A DNA stretch of 5,205 bases. It comes from Chloroflexota bacterium. GTDB taxonomy: Bacteria; Chloroflexota; Ktedonobacteria; Ktedonobacterales; Ktedonobacteraceae. This document shows, piece after piece, positions 1 through 5,205 of this stretch. Position numbers and translations under genes: made by a program. The stretch spans positions 13,474-18,678 of the forward strand of contig VBHV01000244.1 in the NCBI GenBank assembly GCA_005881995.1, read 5' to 3'. How positions within the stretch are numbered: position 1 is the stretch's first letter; each line of letters starts with the position of its first letter. The notes under the pieces were generated by a model. The model worked only from the letters and a program-made list of their open reading frames with translations, had not been told where the DNA came from and ran no database searches.

Positions 1-51
1 TGGATCTGTAGCTTACTTTACAATGCGCAGTACCTATGCCGCAAATTTCTA

Positions 52-60
52 TGATATACT
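52..60 (+). promoter_or_regulatory. Candidate extended -10 promoter of the two-component operon
   Basis: TGATATACT fits an extended -10 element: TG, one base, then TATACT, which matches five of six TATAAT positions. It lies about 50 bases before the kinase ATG. No good -35 box is seen at 17 bp spacing (around 32-37), which is tolerable for an extended -10 promoter. A TTTACA at 17-22 is too far away to pair with it. Transcription would start near 66-68. Prediction from sequence only. Confidence 0.4.
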
Positions 61-108
61 AATTTCAACTTACTGCCTTCCTCTTTCAGCATATTCGGGA
101 AGTGTACT

Positions 109-1467
109 ATGTCGCAGACTATCGACCAGAGCCGGGCGCAACTGATCGCCGATCTACAGGAGCGGGCGGAAGCGGTGGAACAGCTCAACCGCATCGCTGC
201 CGCGCTCACCTCTGAATTTGATTTGCAGCGTTTGTTGCAGATGATTACCGATGCAGCCCGCAAGGTAACAGCCGCCGAGTATGCTGCGTTTTTCCTCATT
301 CCAGAGGTTGCGGGCAAAAATGGCAATGAACCCGACAATAAAGTCATCTTCAACCTGGCGGCTATCTCTGGCGCGACACCGGCCATTGAAAGGCACTTCC
401 GTCACCTTGGCCCGGTAGAGGGCATCGGCGTACTGGAGCCGGTATTTTGGGTTGGCGCATCGATTGTGGTGGACGACGTGCTTTTGGACCCACGCTATGT
501 AGGTGTGCCGCGCGGGCATATTCCCGTGCGCAGCTTTCTTGGCGTGCAGCTGCGTACGCGCGAAGGCTCACTACTGGGCGCGTTCCTGATAGGTGATACC
601 CACCCCTCGCGTTTCAATACCCGGCACGTCGAGTTGATCGAGGCGTTGGGCGCGCAGGCGGCGGTGGCCATTCACAACGCGCAATTGATCGCGCGCGAAC
701 GTAGCGCGATGGAGGAGCACGCGGCAAATCTCGAACGGGAAGTGCGCGAGCGCACGGCTGAACTGGAACGGCGTAACCAGGAGTTGAGCAAAATTGCCAC
801 CGATTTACAGACCTTGCACCACGAGCTGACCGAGGCTCAGAAACGGCAAATGCTCGTGGATGAGCGCAGCCGCATCGCTCAGGAACTACATGATCGCGTA
901 CAACAAACGCTCTTCACCATTGGTCTGAAAGCCGATTGGATCATGGTGCAAATGCCGTCCCAATCATCGCTGACTCGTCCACTGCGCACCATCAAGCAGC
1001 TGGCATCGTTGGGTACGGCGCAGGTGCGCGATGCCATCTTTGCGCTCTCTTCCGATGAGTTGCTCGAAGGCGGCCTGGTGAGCATGTTGTACACGTTGAT
1101 ACAAAATCTGCGGGAGTCTTCAACGATTGAAGTTGACCTCGTCGTGGCTGAATGGGCTGTTCCCTTGCCATCACATATCGAGAAGACGCTTTTCACCATT
1201 GCCCAGGAGGCGCTTTCTAACGCGCGTCGCCATGCCCAGGCCACGATCGTCATCGTGACGATACAGGTGAAAAGCGATCAGGCTGTACTGGTGGTGCAGG
1301 ACAATGGCGTTGGTCTGTCCCCGCAGGTGTTGCAAAGTTATCGCAATAATGCCGTGCATCTTGGACTCAAGGGCATGCATCATTACATCGAAGAGCTTGG
1401 CGGTCAGTTCCTGCTTACCAATGGTGAGGAGGGCGGCCTGGTCGTGAAGGCGGTGATTCCCTTATGA
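109..1467 (+). CDS. Cytosolic GAF-domain sensor histidine kinase (NarL/HisKA_3 family)
   Basis: Sensor kinase of a two-component system: it autophosphorylates on histidine and passes the phosphate to the regulator encoded next door. The 452-residue protein has a GAF domain at about residues 25-190 (note RSFLGVQL and GAFLIGD). A charged coiled coil (about 195-250) links it to a HisKA_3 dimerisation domain with the H-box ELHDRVQQ, where H261 is the phosphoacceptor and D262/Q266 fit the DxxxQ phosphatase motif of this family. A HATPase_c domain follows, with N-box QEALSNARRHA (366-376), G1 box DNGVGL (398-403) and G2-like HLGLKGM (417-423). There is no membrane segment or signal peptide, so sensing is probably intracellular. 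The ligand is unknown: GAF domains bind cyclic nucleotides, haem, small molecules or nothing. The ATG at 109 has a modest SD (GGGAAG, 97-102), and no ATG, GTG or TTG start precedes it after the in-frame stop at 52-54. The stop overlaps the next gene by 4 bases. Family is certain, signal is not. Confidence 0.95.
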   Translation: MSQTIDQSRAQLIADLQERAEAVEQLNRIAAALTSEFDLQRLLQMITDAARKVTAAEYAAFFLIPEVAGKNGNEPDNKVIFNLAAISGATPAIERHFRHLGPVEGIGVLEPVFWVGASIVVDDVLLDPRYVGVPRGHIPVRSFLGVQLRTREGSLLGAFLIGDTHPSRFNTRHVELIEALGAQAAVAIHNAQLIARERSAMEEHAANLEREVRERTAELERRNQELSKIATDLQTLHHELTEAQKRQMLVDERSRIAQELHDRVQQTLFTIGLKADWIMVQMPSQSSLTRPLRTIKQLASLGTAQVRDAIFALSSDELLEGGLVSMLYTLIQNLRESSTIEVDLVVAEWAVPLPSHIEKTLFTIAQEALSNARRHAQATIVIVTIQVKSDQAVLVVQDNGVGLSPQVLQSYRNNAVHLGLKGMHHYIEELGGQFLLTNGEEGGLVVKAVIPL

Positions 1468-2102
1468 TTCGCCTGCTGATCATCGATGACCACGAGATGG
1501 TGCGCGAGGGATTGAAGGCGATGCTGACGACGGAGCCTGACTTTACCATTGTGGGAGATGCCGCGAATGCTGAGCAGGCATTTGAACTAATCGAGCGCCT
1601 GCGCCCGGACGTGATTTTGCTCGACATCCGCCTGCCGGGAACAAGCGGCATCGATGTCTGCCGTACCGTTACCGAACGTTACCCCGAAGCAGCCGTCATT
1701 ATTTTGACCACCTTCACCGACGAATCGCTGGTAGCGCAATGCATCCAGGCGGGTGCGCGCGGCTTTATCGTCAAAGATATCGAACGTTTTGACCTCAAAC
1801 GCTCTATTCGCGCCGTCGCCCGCGGAGAGGCGGCTATTGACTCCAAGGCCGCTGTAGCCGTCCTGGCCCAGTTGCGCCGCGCTTCCCACGTAAGCAATGA
1901 ACCAACCCCTGAGCCGCTGAGTTCGCAGCAAATCGTGATCCTGCGCCTGGTCGCCCAGGGACTTTCGAGCCGCGAGATCGCTACCCAACTCTATTTGAGT
2001 GAAAATACCGTCAAGGGTTACGTGCAGGAAATTTTGCACCGCCTGGGCGTCAAAAATCGCACTGAAGCGGTGATGGTTGCTGTGAAACAGGGTTGGCTCT
2101 GA
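1464..2102 (+). CDS. LuxR/NarL-type DNA-binding response regulator
   Basis: Partner regulator of the upstream kinase: phosphorylation of its receiver domain should control DNA binding by its C-terminal helix-turn-helix. The 212-residue length is normal for the family. Receiver domain (about 1-120): acidic pair D8/D9 in IIDDHEMVREGL, phosphoacceptor D54 in LLDIRLPG, switch T82 in LTTF, and K104 in FIVKD. A linker (about 125-148) leads to a LuxR/GerE HTH (about 150-210) beginning PLSSQQIVILRLVAQGLS, with recognition helix region SENTVKGYVQEILHRLGV (179-196). All phosphorylation residues are present, so it should be active. Its ATG lies inside the kinase stop region (ATGA overlap), indicating translational coupling and a one-to-one pair. 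No ABC transporter or other usual target follows directly, so its regulon cannot be read from this window. Confidence 0.95.
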   Translation: MIRLLIIDDHEMVREGLKAMLTTEPDFTIVGDAANAEQAFELIERLRPDVILLDIRLPGTSGIDVCRTVTERYPEAAVIILTTFTDESLVAQCIQAGARGFIVKDIERFDLKRSIRAVARGEAAIDSKAAVAVLAQLRRASHVSNEPTPEPLSSQQIVILRLVAQGLSSREIATQLYLSENTVKGYVQEILHRLGVKNRTEAVMVAVKQGWL

Positions 2103-2180
2103 TTCCTCTTTCTTCCCTCCCTTCATCAGTAAGAGAACGCATTTACCCACCCACGCCCGTTCAGACCAGTGGGAATAATA

Positions 2181-2192
2181 ACGATATATCGT
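2181..2192. promoter_or_regulatory. Operator-like palindrome, site 1 upstream of the protease gene
   Basis: ACGATATATCGT is a perfect 12-bp palindrome in the non-coding gap before the HtrA gene, about 150 bp from its ATG. Its centre (2186/2187) is 31 bp, about three helical turns, from the centre of site 2, so both would lie on the same face of DNA. The central octamer GATATATC also forms the centre of the palindrome at the padR promoter. The binding protein is unknown; a PadR-type dimer is a reasonable guess. Confidence 0.5.
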
Positions 2193-2208
2193 AGTGTTAT
2201 ATGCATCA

Positions 2209-2226
2209 ATAACGAGATATCGTTAT
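2209..2226. promoter_or_regulatory. Operator-like palindrome, site 2 upstream of the protease gene
   Basis: ATAACGAGATATCGTTAT is an 18-bp near-perfect inverted repeat with one mismatched pair (G2216/A2219). It repeats the ACGAnATATCGT pattern of site 1, so the two are probably copies of one binding site. Between them, TGTTATATG (2195-2203) could be a weak extended -10 element, but no -35 box is convincing. The promoter of the protease gene is therefore only loosely placed near these sites. Confidence 0.5.
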
Positions 2227-2245
2227 CCAAAAGAGAAATTGCACG

Positions 2246-2319
2246 AGGGAACAACCAGGTGGCCATTCTCTCAGGGGGGTGAAAAGAATGCACCCGATGA
2301 GGTGGGTCACCCGTTCCCT
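2246..2319 (+). other. Possible structured leader of the protease mRNA
   Basis: AGGGAAC (2246-2252) can pair with GTTCCCT (2313-2319), closing a region that contains a smaller hairpin, GGGTG (2277-2281) with CACCC (2291-2295) around a 9-base loop. The structure ends about 22 bases before the HtrA ATG, close to the ribosome-binding region. It fits no riboswitch class I recognise. The pairing is seen in the sequence, while a regulatory role is speculation. Confidence 0.25.
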
Positions 2320-2341
2320 TTGAGAAAGAAGTGAAAGCAGT

Positions 2342-3316
2342 ATGCTAGATATAGATAGAAATGGAAAGGATGCGGAGGCGCTCGATGCCTATTCGCGTTC
2401 GGTAATGGCGGCAGCGGAACGTGTTGGGCCCGCGGTCGTACGTATCGACCTCGAGCACGAGGGGCGAAGGTATGGTCCATCCACTCCCCCTCGGGAATAC
2501 GGTGGTGGCATCGGCTCTGGTTTCATCTTTGCCTCAGATGGTCAGATACTGACCAATGCCCACGTCGTTGCCAATGCGCGGCGGGTGAAGGTGACGCTGG
2601 CGGATGGGCGTACCTTTGACGCCAGTCTTGTAGGGAGTGAACCAGACGTCGATATTGCTCTCCTGCGTATTGGTGCCAATCACTTGCCCGTGGCAGAATT
2701 GGGACGGGGATCGCTGCGGGTCGGGCAGCTGGTCATCGCCGTCGGGAATCCGTATGGCTTGAACTGGACTGTCACAACTGGAGTCGTCAGTGCGCTCGGT
2801 CGTACGCTGCAAGCGCCGGGTACGCGGAAAATGACGGACCTCATCCAGACAGATACGTCCATAAATCCTGGTAACTCTGGTGGCCCTCTTGTCGATAGCA
2901 CAGGGCGCGTTGTTGGCATCACGACGGCCATGATGCCGATGGCACAAGGACTTGGGTTCTCGATCCCGTTGGATACGATCAAGTCAGCGCTTGCGCGCAT
3001 TTACCAGAAACGAGAGGCGACACCGGCAGAGGTCGCATTGGGTGTTGGTGGCATGCGCGTGCCAATCGACCCGGCGCTGCGACAACAGCTGCATCTCACG
3101 CAGCAATTTGGCATGCAACTGCTTGAGATTCGCCCTGATGGGCCAGCAGATCGTGCTGCACTCAAGCAATTGGATGTCGTGATTGCGGCTGAGGGCGAGC
3201 CGGTGACAGAGCCAGCAGATTTACAACGGATTGTGCGCCGTCATAAGGTAGGAGAAACAATGACGGTGAGTTTCTTGAGGGGAGGGAATCTGCGTAAGGT
3301 CACTGTGGTGCTCTAA
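2342..3316 (+). CDS. HtrA/Deg-family trypsin-like serine protease with one PDZ domain
   Basis: ATP-independent serine endopeptidase of the S1C (HtrA/DegP/DegS) family, which degrades misfolded proteins or cleaves regulatory targets. The 324-residue protein has a protease domain at about 25-225 with a complete triad: H74 in ILTNAHVV, D104 in DVDIALLRI, and S179 in NPGNSGGPL (oxyanion turn GNSGG). GLGFSIPLD (203-211) is the usual family strand near the end of the domain. One PDZ domain fills about 232-324, with DGPADRAALKQLDVV as its conserved core. The N-terminus (MLDIDRNGKDAEALDAYSRS) is charged and has no signal peptide or membrane anchor, unlike most HtrA proteins, so a cytoplasmic location is inferred. 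The ATG at 2342 is the first start after an in-frame TGA at 2321-2323; the upstream purine-rich stretch gives only a weak SD. The gene stands alone, with long gaps on both sides. Confidence 0.93.
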   Translation: MLDIDRNGKDAEALDAYSRSVMAAAERVGPAVVRIDLEHEGRRYGPSTPPREYGGGIGSGFIFASDGQILTNAHVVANARRVKVTLADGRTFDASLVGSEPDVDIALLRIGANHLPVAELGRGSLRVGQLVIAVGNPYGLNWTVTTGVVSALGRTLQAPGTRKMTDLIQTDTSINPGNSGGPLVDSTGRVVGITTAMMPMAQGLGFSIPLDTIKSALARIYQKREATPAEVALGVGGMRVPIDPALRQQLHLTQQFGMQLLEIRPDGPADRAALKQLDVVIAAEGEPVTEPADLQRIVRRHKVGETMTVSFLRGGNLRKVTVVL

Positions 3317-3497
3317 GAGTCTATCCGAATAACTATTCAGGACATGGATTTACATGATGGGTTAGACCTATTGAAAGAACCCGTTGCGACAAAAATGGAT
3401 GCGCAATTCGGAACAGCTTGCCAACTCTCGCGACCAACTTCGGTCCAGCGTCTCCAGCATCCTGGGCGCAAGCATGAAGGACATTGCCTTCCGGTGC
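3317..3497. other. Non-coding gap between the protease gene and the padR promoter
   Basis: Short open frames occur on both strands here (for example 3344-3556 + and 3368-3550 -), but none has a recognisable domain or a ribosome-binding site, and both run into the padR promoter and operator. I treat them as chance. No strong terminator hairpin with a T-run follows the protease stop. A small hairpin around 3325-3341 (GAATA/TATTC) has no T-tract. CTATCC (3321-3326) and ACATGGAT (3342-3349) echo the two arms of the downstream operator. Confidence 0.5.
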
Positions 3498-3526
3498 TTG
3501 ACAAAGCAGGGATTCGCAGCTATACT
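3498..3526 (+). promoter_or_regulatory. Sigma-70/SigA-type promoter of the padR operon
   Basis: A perfect -35 box TTGACA (3498-3503) is followed, after exactly 17 bp, by TATACT (3521-3526), a five-of-six match to the -10 consensus. Transcription should start around 3532-3534, giving a leader of about 45 bases to the ATG at 3579. The 34-bp palindrome covers the end of the -10 box and the start site, so bound repressor would block RNA polymerase. This is the best promoter in the window. Confidence 0.85.
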
Positions 3527-3557
3527 ATCCATGTTGGATATATCCAACATGGATAGT
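3524..3557. promoter_or_regulatory. Perfect 34-bp palindromic operator, probable PadR autorepression site
   Basis: Every base from 3524 to 3540 is mirrored by its complement from 3557 back to 3541, giving a perfect 34-bp inverted repeat with no spacer. Each half carries an ATCCATGTTGGATA-type arm, and the centre is TTGGATATATCCAA. It overlaps the last three bases of the -10 box and the predicted start site, and ends 21 bases before the padR ATG. Such a position is typical of a repressor acting on its own gene. PadR proteins bind as dimers to inverted repeats and are commonly autoregulated, so PadR is the natural ligand, though this is not shown. Confidence 0.8.
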
Positions 3558-3578
3558 TCTTGAAAGCAGGAACGTGCG

Positions 3579-3968
3579 ATGCAAACCAGACAGCGGGACC
3601 CAGACCCCCTTTTACCTTTGACGCCTGCGGTGTTCCATATCTTGCTGTCACTCGTCGATGGTGAACATCATGGCTACGGCATTATGCAGGAAGTGAACGG
3701 CTACGCCCAGGGGAAATTACGCCTTGGGCCAGGAACACTCTACCGTTCGATCAAGCAGATGCTGGCGCAGGGATTGATTATCGAGTGGGATGAACGCCCT
3801 GATCCGGCACTCGATGACCAACGACGGCGTTACTACCGGCTCACCGACTTTGGTCACCGCGTCCTCACAGCCGAGACAGAACGCCTGGAGCAGGTCCTTC
3901 AGGTTGCCAGAGCTAAACAACGTGGGCCTCGCCCAGAACCAACAACAACCAGCGGGGGAGGCTGCTAA
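3579..3968 (+). CDS. PadR-family transcriptional regulator
   Basis: DNA-binding repressor with a winged helix-turn-helix, usually dimeric and responsive to small molecules such as phenolics, drugs or cell-envelope stress. The 129-residue protein shows the family core: LTPAVFHILLSLVDGEHHGYGIMQEV (about 14-39), then the recognition-helix region RLGPGTLYRSIKQMLAQGLI (48-67), the wing with DDQRRRYYRLTDFG (79-92), and a C-terminal dimerisation helix (about 93-113). It ends in a low-complexity tail (PEPTTTSGGGC), so the C-terminal part is short, as in the compact PadR subfamily. ATG 3579 has an AGGA SD (3568-3571) seven bases upstream. Its stop TAA shares its last A with the ATG of the next gene, so the two are translationally coupled. 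The promoter-overlapping palindrome points to autorepression. The inducer is unknown. Confidence 0.93.
   Translation: MQTRQRDPDPLLPLTPAVFHILLSLVDGEHHGYGIMQEVNGYAQGKLRLGPGTLYRSIKQMLAQGLIIEWDERPDPALDDQRRRYYRLTDFGHRVLTAETERLEQVLQVARAKQRGPRPEPTTTSGGGC
3957..3961 (+). promoter_or_regulatory. Ribosome-binding site for the start at 3968
   Basis: GGAGG lies six bases before the ATG at 3968, inside the last codons of padR. The strong SD and the TAATG stop/start overlap support real, coupled translation of the short N-terminal domain that follows, even though that domain looks incomplete. Confidence 0.7.
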
Positions 3969-4276
3969 TGGCTGACTCTTCAAAACGCATCATCTCTGTC
4001 TCGGAGCATCTGTACCAACAGCTTCTCAGAGCCTACCCAGCGGCTTTTCGGCACCAGTATGGTGCGCAGATGACTCAGGTGTTTCTTGATTGCTGCCGCG
4101 TCGCTTATCAACAGAGCGGGACCAGAGGGGTGCTCCAATTGTGGATACCCACGCTTGGCGATCTGGTCACCAATGCCATCGCAGAACATATTTCGATGCT
4201 CATACCAAGACTGAGAAGGCACAAAGTGCTCTTTCACGCGCCGAGGCGGCTCGTGCTTCACAGACAAGGAGGACCT
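3968..4276 (+). other. Truncated PadR-associated domain forming the N-terminus of the fusion
   Basis: This segment encodes 103 residues before the DUF1835 start. The first 75 match the pattern of the soluble head of small membrane proteins, or of the N-terminal extension of MacB-like permeases, encoded after padR. The usual hydrophobic helices are replaced by a basic stretch (PRLRRHKVLFHAPRRLVLHRQ). The other frames of 4190-4276 show no hydrophobic continuation, so a simple frameshift does not explain the loss. It is either a deletion relic or a genuine N-terminal extension. Confidence 0.55.
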
Positions 4277-5205
4277 ATGCTGCATATTGCCAACGGCGAC
4301 AGTGTCGGGGGAACGCTCCGGCACACAGGTCTGCCAGGGACTATTGTCACCTGGAAAGATATCCTCCATGAAGGTCCCACGCCGGCAGGTCTTTCGCTTG
4401 GGCAGATGAGCCAGCTTCGTGCGCAATTTCTGGCCGACTGTGCGCTGGGTCCCTATGAAGAGGTGTTGGCTGATTTCCGGTCCAGGGATACAACGCTGGC
4501 CCAATTTGCTGCACACCAGGAAGTGATTCTCTGGTTTGAGCACGATCTGTACGACCAGTTACAGCTGATCCAGCTGCTGGACTGGTTCTCGCGCCAGGAT
4601 CGCACAACGTCCACCATCAGTCTGATTTGCATCAATGCGTTTCCTGGCATAGCTCACTTTCTTGGTCTCGGGCAATTGAATGCCAGCCAGTTACGCTCCT
4701 TGTACGAAACGCGCCGTCCTTTGACCGAGGGAACCTTCACCCTGGGGAGCGAAGCCTGGAAAGCGTTTTGTTCGCCTGATCCCAAAGCGCTCGAGGCTTT
4801 TCTGCAAAAAGACACCTCCGCGCTGCCCTTTCTCAAGGCGGCTCTCCTGCGACATCTTGAGCAATTTCCCGCGCTGCAGGGGGGCTTGTCTCGCACGGAA
4901 CGCCAGATCCTAGAAGTCGTGGCTTCAGGTGTTCACACTCCGTTAGAGATCTTCCGCGCCACGCAGGAGCAAGAGGAAAGCCCGTTCCTGGGAGATACCC
5001 CGTTCTGGTTCTACCTCTCTGGCCTCTGCACCGGGAGAAAGCCTTTCCTCAAACGCACCGATGGCAGCACGTTTTCCTTGCCTACCGCCGATTCCCACGA
5101 TCCCGCATTTCGAGAACAGGTGCTTACCCTGACAGAGGAGGGACAGAACGCGCTGGTTGGGCAGGCTGATTGGATCAAGAGCAAGAGTGGGATTGATCGC
5201 TGGCT
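3968..5205 (+). CDS. DUF1835-type protein fused to a PadR-associated N-terminal domain (partial, runs off the window)
   Basis: An open frame of 412 full codons with no stop before the edge. Residues about 12-75 (YQQLLRAYPAAFRHQYG, then TQVFLDCCRVAY and LWIPTLGDLV) resemble the short domain often encoded right after padR in Chloroflexota and Acidobacteria, normally followed by membrane helices; none are seen here. From M104 the protein is a DUF1835-type protein of unknown function: MLHIANGDSVGGTLRHTGLPG, then ILHEGPTPAGLS (HEGP at 134-137), VILWFEHDLYDQLQLIQLLDWF (about 186-207), DTSALPFLKAALLRHLEQFP (282-301), GLSRTERQILE (306-316) and FLGDTPFWFYL (341-351). From memory of the family, the SGIDRWL at the edge lies near the usual C-terminus, so perhaps 20-30 residues are missing. 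M104 (4277) has its own strong SD, so DUF1835 may also, or only, be made from there. The gene is co-transcribed with padR and should be under its control. Confidence 0.82.
   Translation, partial: MADSSKRIISVSEHLYQQLLRAYPAAFRHQYGAQMTQVFLDCCRVAYQQSGTRGVLQLWIPTLGDLVTNAIAEHISMLIPRLRRHKVLFHAPRRLVLHRQGGPMLHIANGDSVGGTLRHTGLPGTIVTWKDILHEGPTPAGLSLGQMSQLRAQFLADCALGPYEEVLADFRSRDTTLAQFAAHQEVILWFEHDLYDQLQLIQLLDWFSRQDRTTSTISLICINAFPGIAHFLGLGQLNASQLRSLYETRRPLTEGTFTLGSEAWKAFCSPDPKALEAFLQKDTSALPFLKAALLRHLEQFPALQGGLSRTERQILEVVASGVHTPLEIFRATQEQEESPFLGDTPFWFYLSGLCTGRKPFLKRTDGSTFSLPTADSHDPAFREQVLTLTEEGQNALVGQADWIKSKSGIDRW
4266..4279 (+). promoter_or_regulatory. Internal ribosome-binding site and alternative start of the DUF1835 protein
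   Basis: AAGGAGG (4266-4272), a near-perfect SD, stands four bases before an in-frame ATG at 4277. This ATG falls exactly where the DUF1835 homology begins (MLHIANGDS). Such a match is hard to explain inside a coding sequence by chance, so the DUF1835 protein probably starts, or once started, here. Confidence 0.7.

Noticed and set aside
17..22. TTTACA as a -35 box for the kinase promoter
   Set aside because: It lies 32 bases from the TATACT at 55-60, far outside the usual 16-18 bp spacing.
154..519. Long open frames on the minus strand inside the kinase gene (also 18-386, 362-571, 879-1253)
   Set aside because: They lie opposite a clear GAF/HisKA_3 kinase, have no recognisable domains, and are expected from the GC-rich third codon positions of the real gene.
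1587..2150. 187-codon minus-strand frame opposite the response regulator
   Set aside because: The + strand encodes an intact receiver and LuxR HTH with all key residues. The antisense product has no family features.
2146..2173. Possible terminator after the response regulator (CCCAC/GTGGG arms)
   Set aside because: Only a 5-bp stem with a 14-base loop and no T-run after it; not convincing as a rho-independent terminator.
2534..2947. 137-codon minus-strand frame opposite the protease
   Set aside because: Shadow of the HtrA gene; it crosses the catalytic regions and has no recognisable motif.
3344..3556. 70-codon + strand frame between the protease and padR
   Set aside because: No ribosome-binding site and no known domain. 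It covers the padR promoter and operator, so its coding appearance is chance.
3980..4543. 187-codon minus-strand frame opposite the fusion gene
   Set aside because: The + strand frame has two good SD sequences and clear DUF1835 motifs; the antisense frame has none.

Overview
The window is a bacterial chromosomal segment of moderately high GC content by eye, with all genes on the + strand. The PadR gene followed at once by a short 'YPAAFRHQYG'-type domain, the HtrA paralogue without a signal peptide, and the GAF-linked NarL-type kinase together suggest Chloroflexota, most likely Ktedonobacteria. This is inferred from the style of the proteins. There is no rRNA or marker gene to confirm it.

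Layout: (1) Positions 109-2102 hold a two-gene two-component system: a soluble GAF histidine kinase and a NarL/LuxR-type response regulator, overlapping by 4 bases (ATGA). (2) Positions 2103-2341 are a non-coding gap with two palindromic operator-like sites whose centres are 31 bp apart, and a possible structured leader. (3) Positions 2342-3316 encode a trypsin-like HtrA/Deg protease with one PDZ domain and a complete catalytic triad, but no visible signal peptide or membrane anchor. (4) Positions 3317-3578 are a non-coding gap ending in a textbook sigma-70-type promoter (TTGACA-N17-TATACT). A perfect 34-bp palindrome overlaps its -10 box and start site. (5) Positions 3579-3968 encode a PadR-family repressor. 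(6) From 3968 to the window edge runs a reading frame overlapping the padR stop. It joins a short PadR-associated N-terminal domain, without its expected membrane part, to a DUF1835-type protein. The DUF1835 part also has its own strong Shine-Dalgarno sequence and internal ATG. The frame is cut by the window edge.

How the parts may work together: the kinase and regulator form a sensing pair whose targets are not obvious here. PadR very probably represses its own promoter through the 34-bp palindrome, and so controls the co-transcribed DUF1835 gene. The palindrome and the first operator-like site upstream of htrA share the central octamer GATATATC, so the protease may be controlled by the same or a related regulator; this is a hypothesis. 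The most unusual points are the domain fusion at 3968-5205, the strongly symmetrical PadR operator, and the helically phased pair of sites before the protease gene. I see no mobile element, CRISPR array, tRNA or rRNA.
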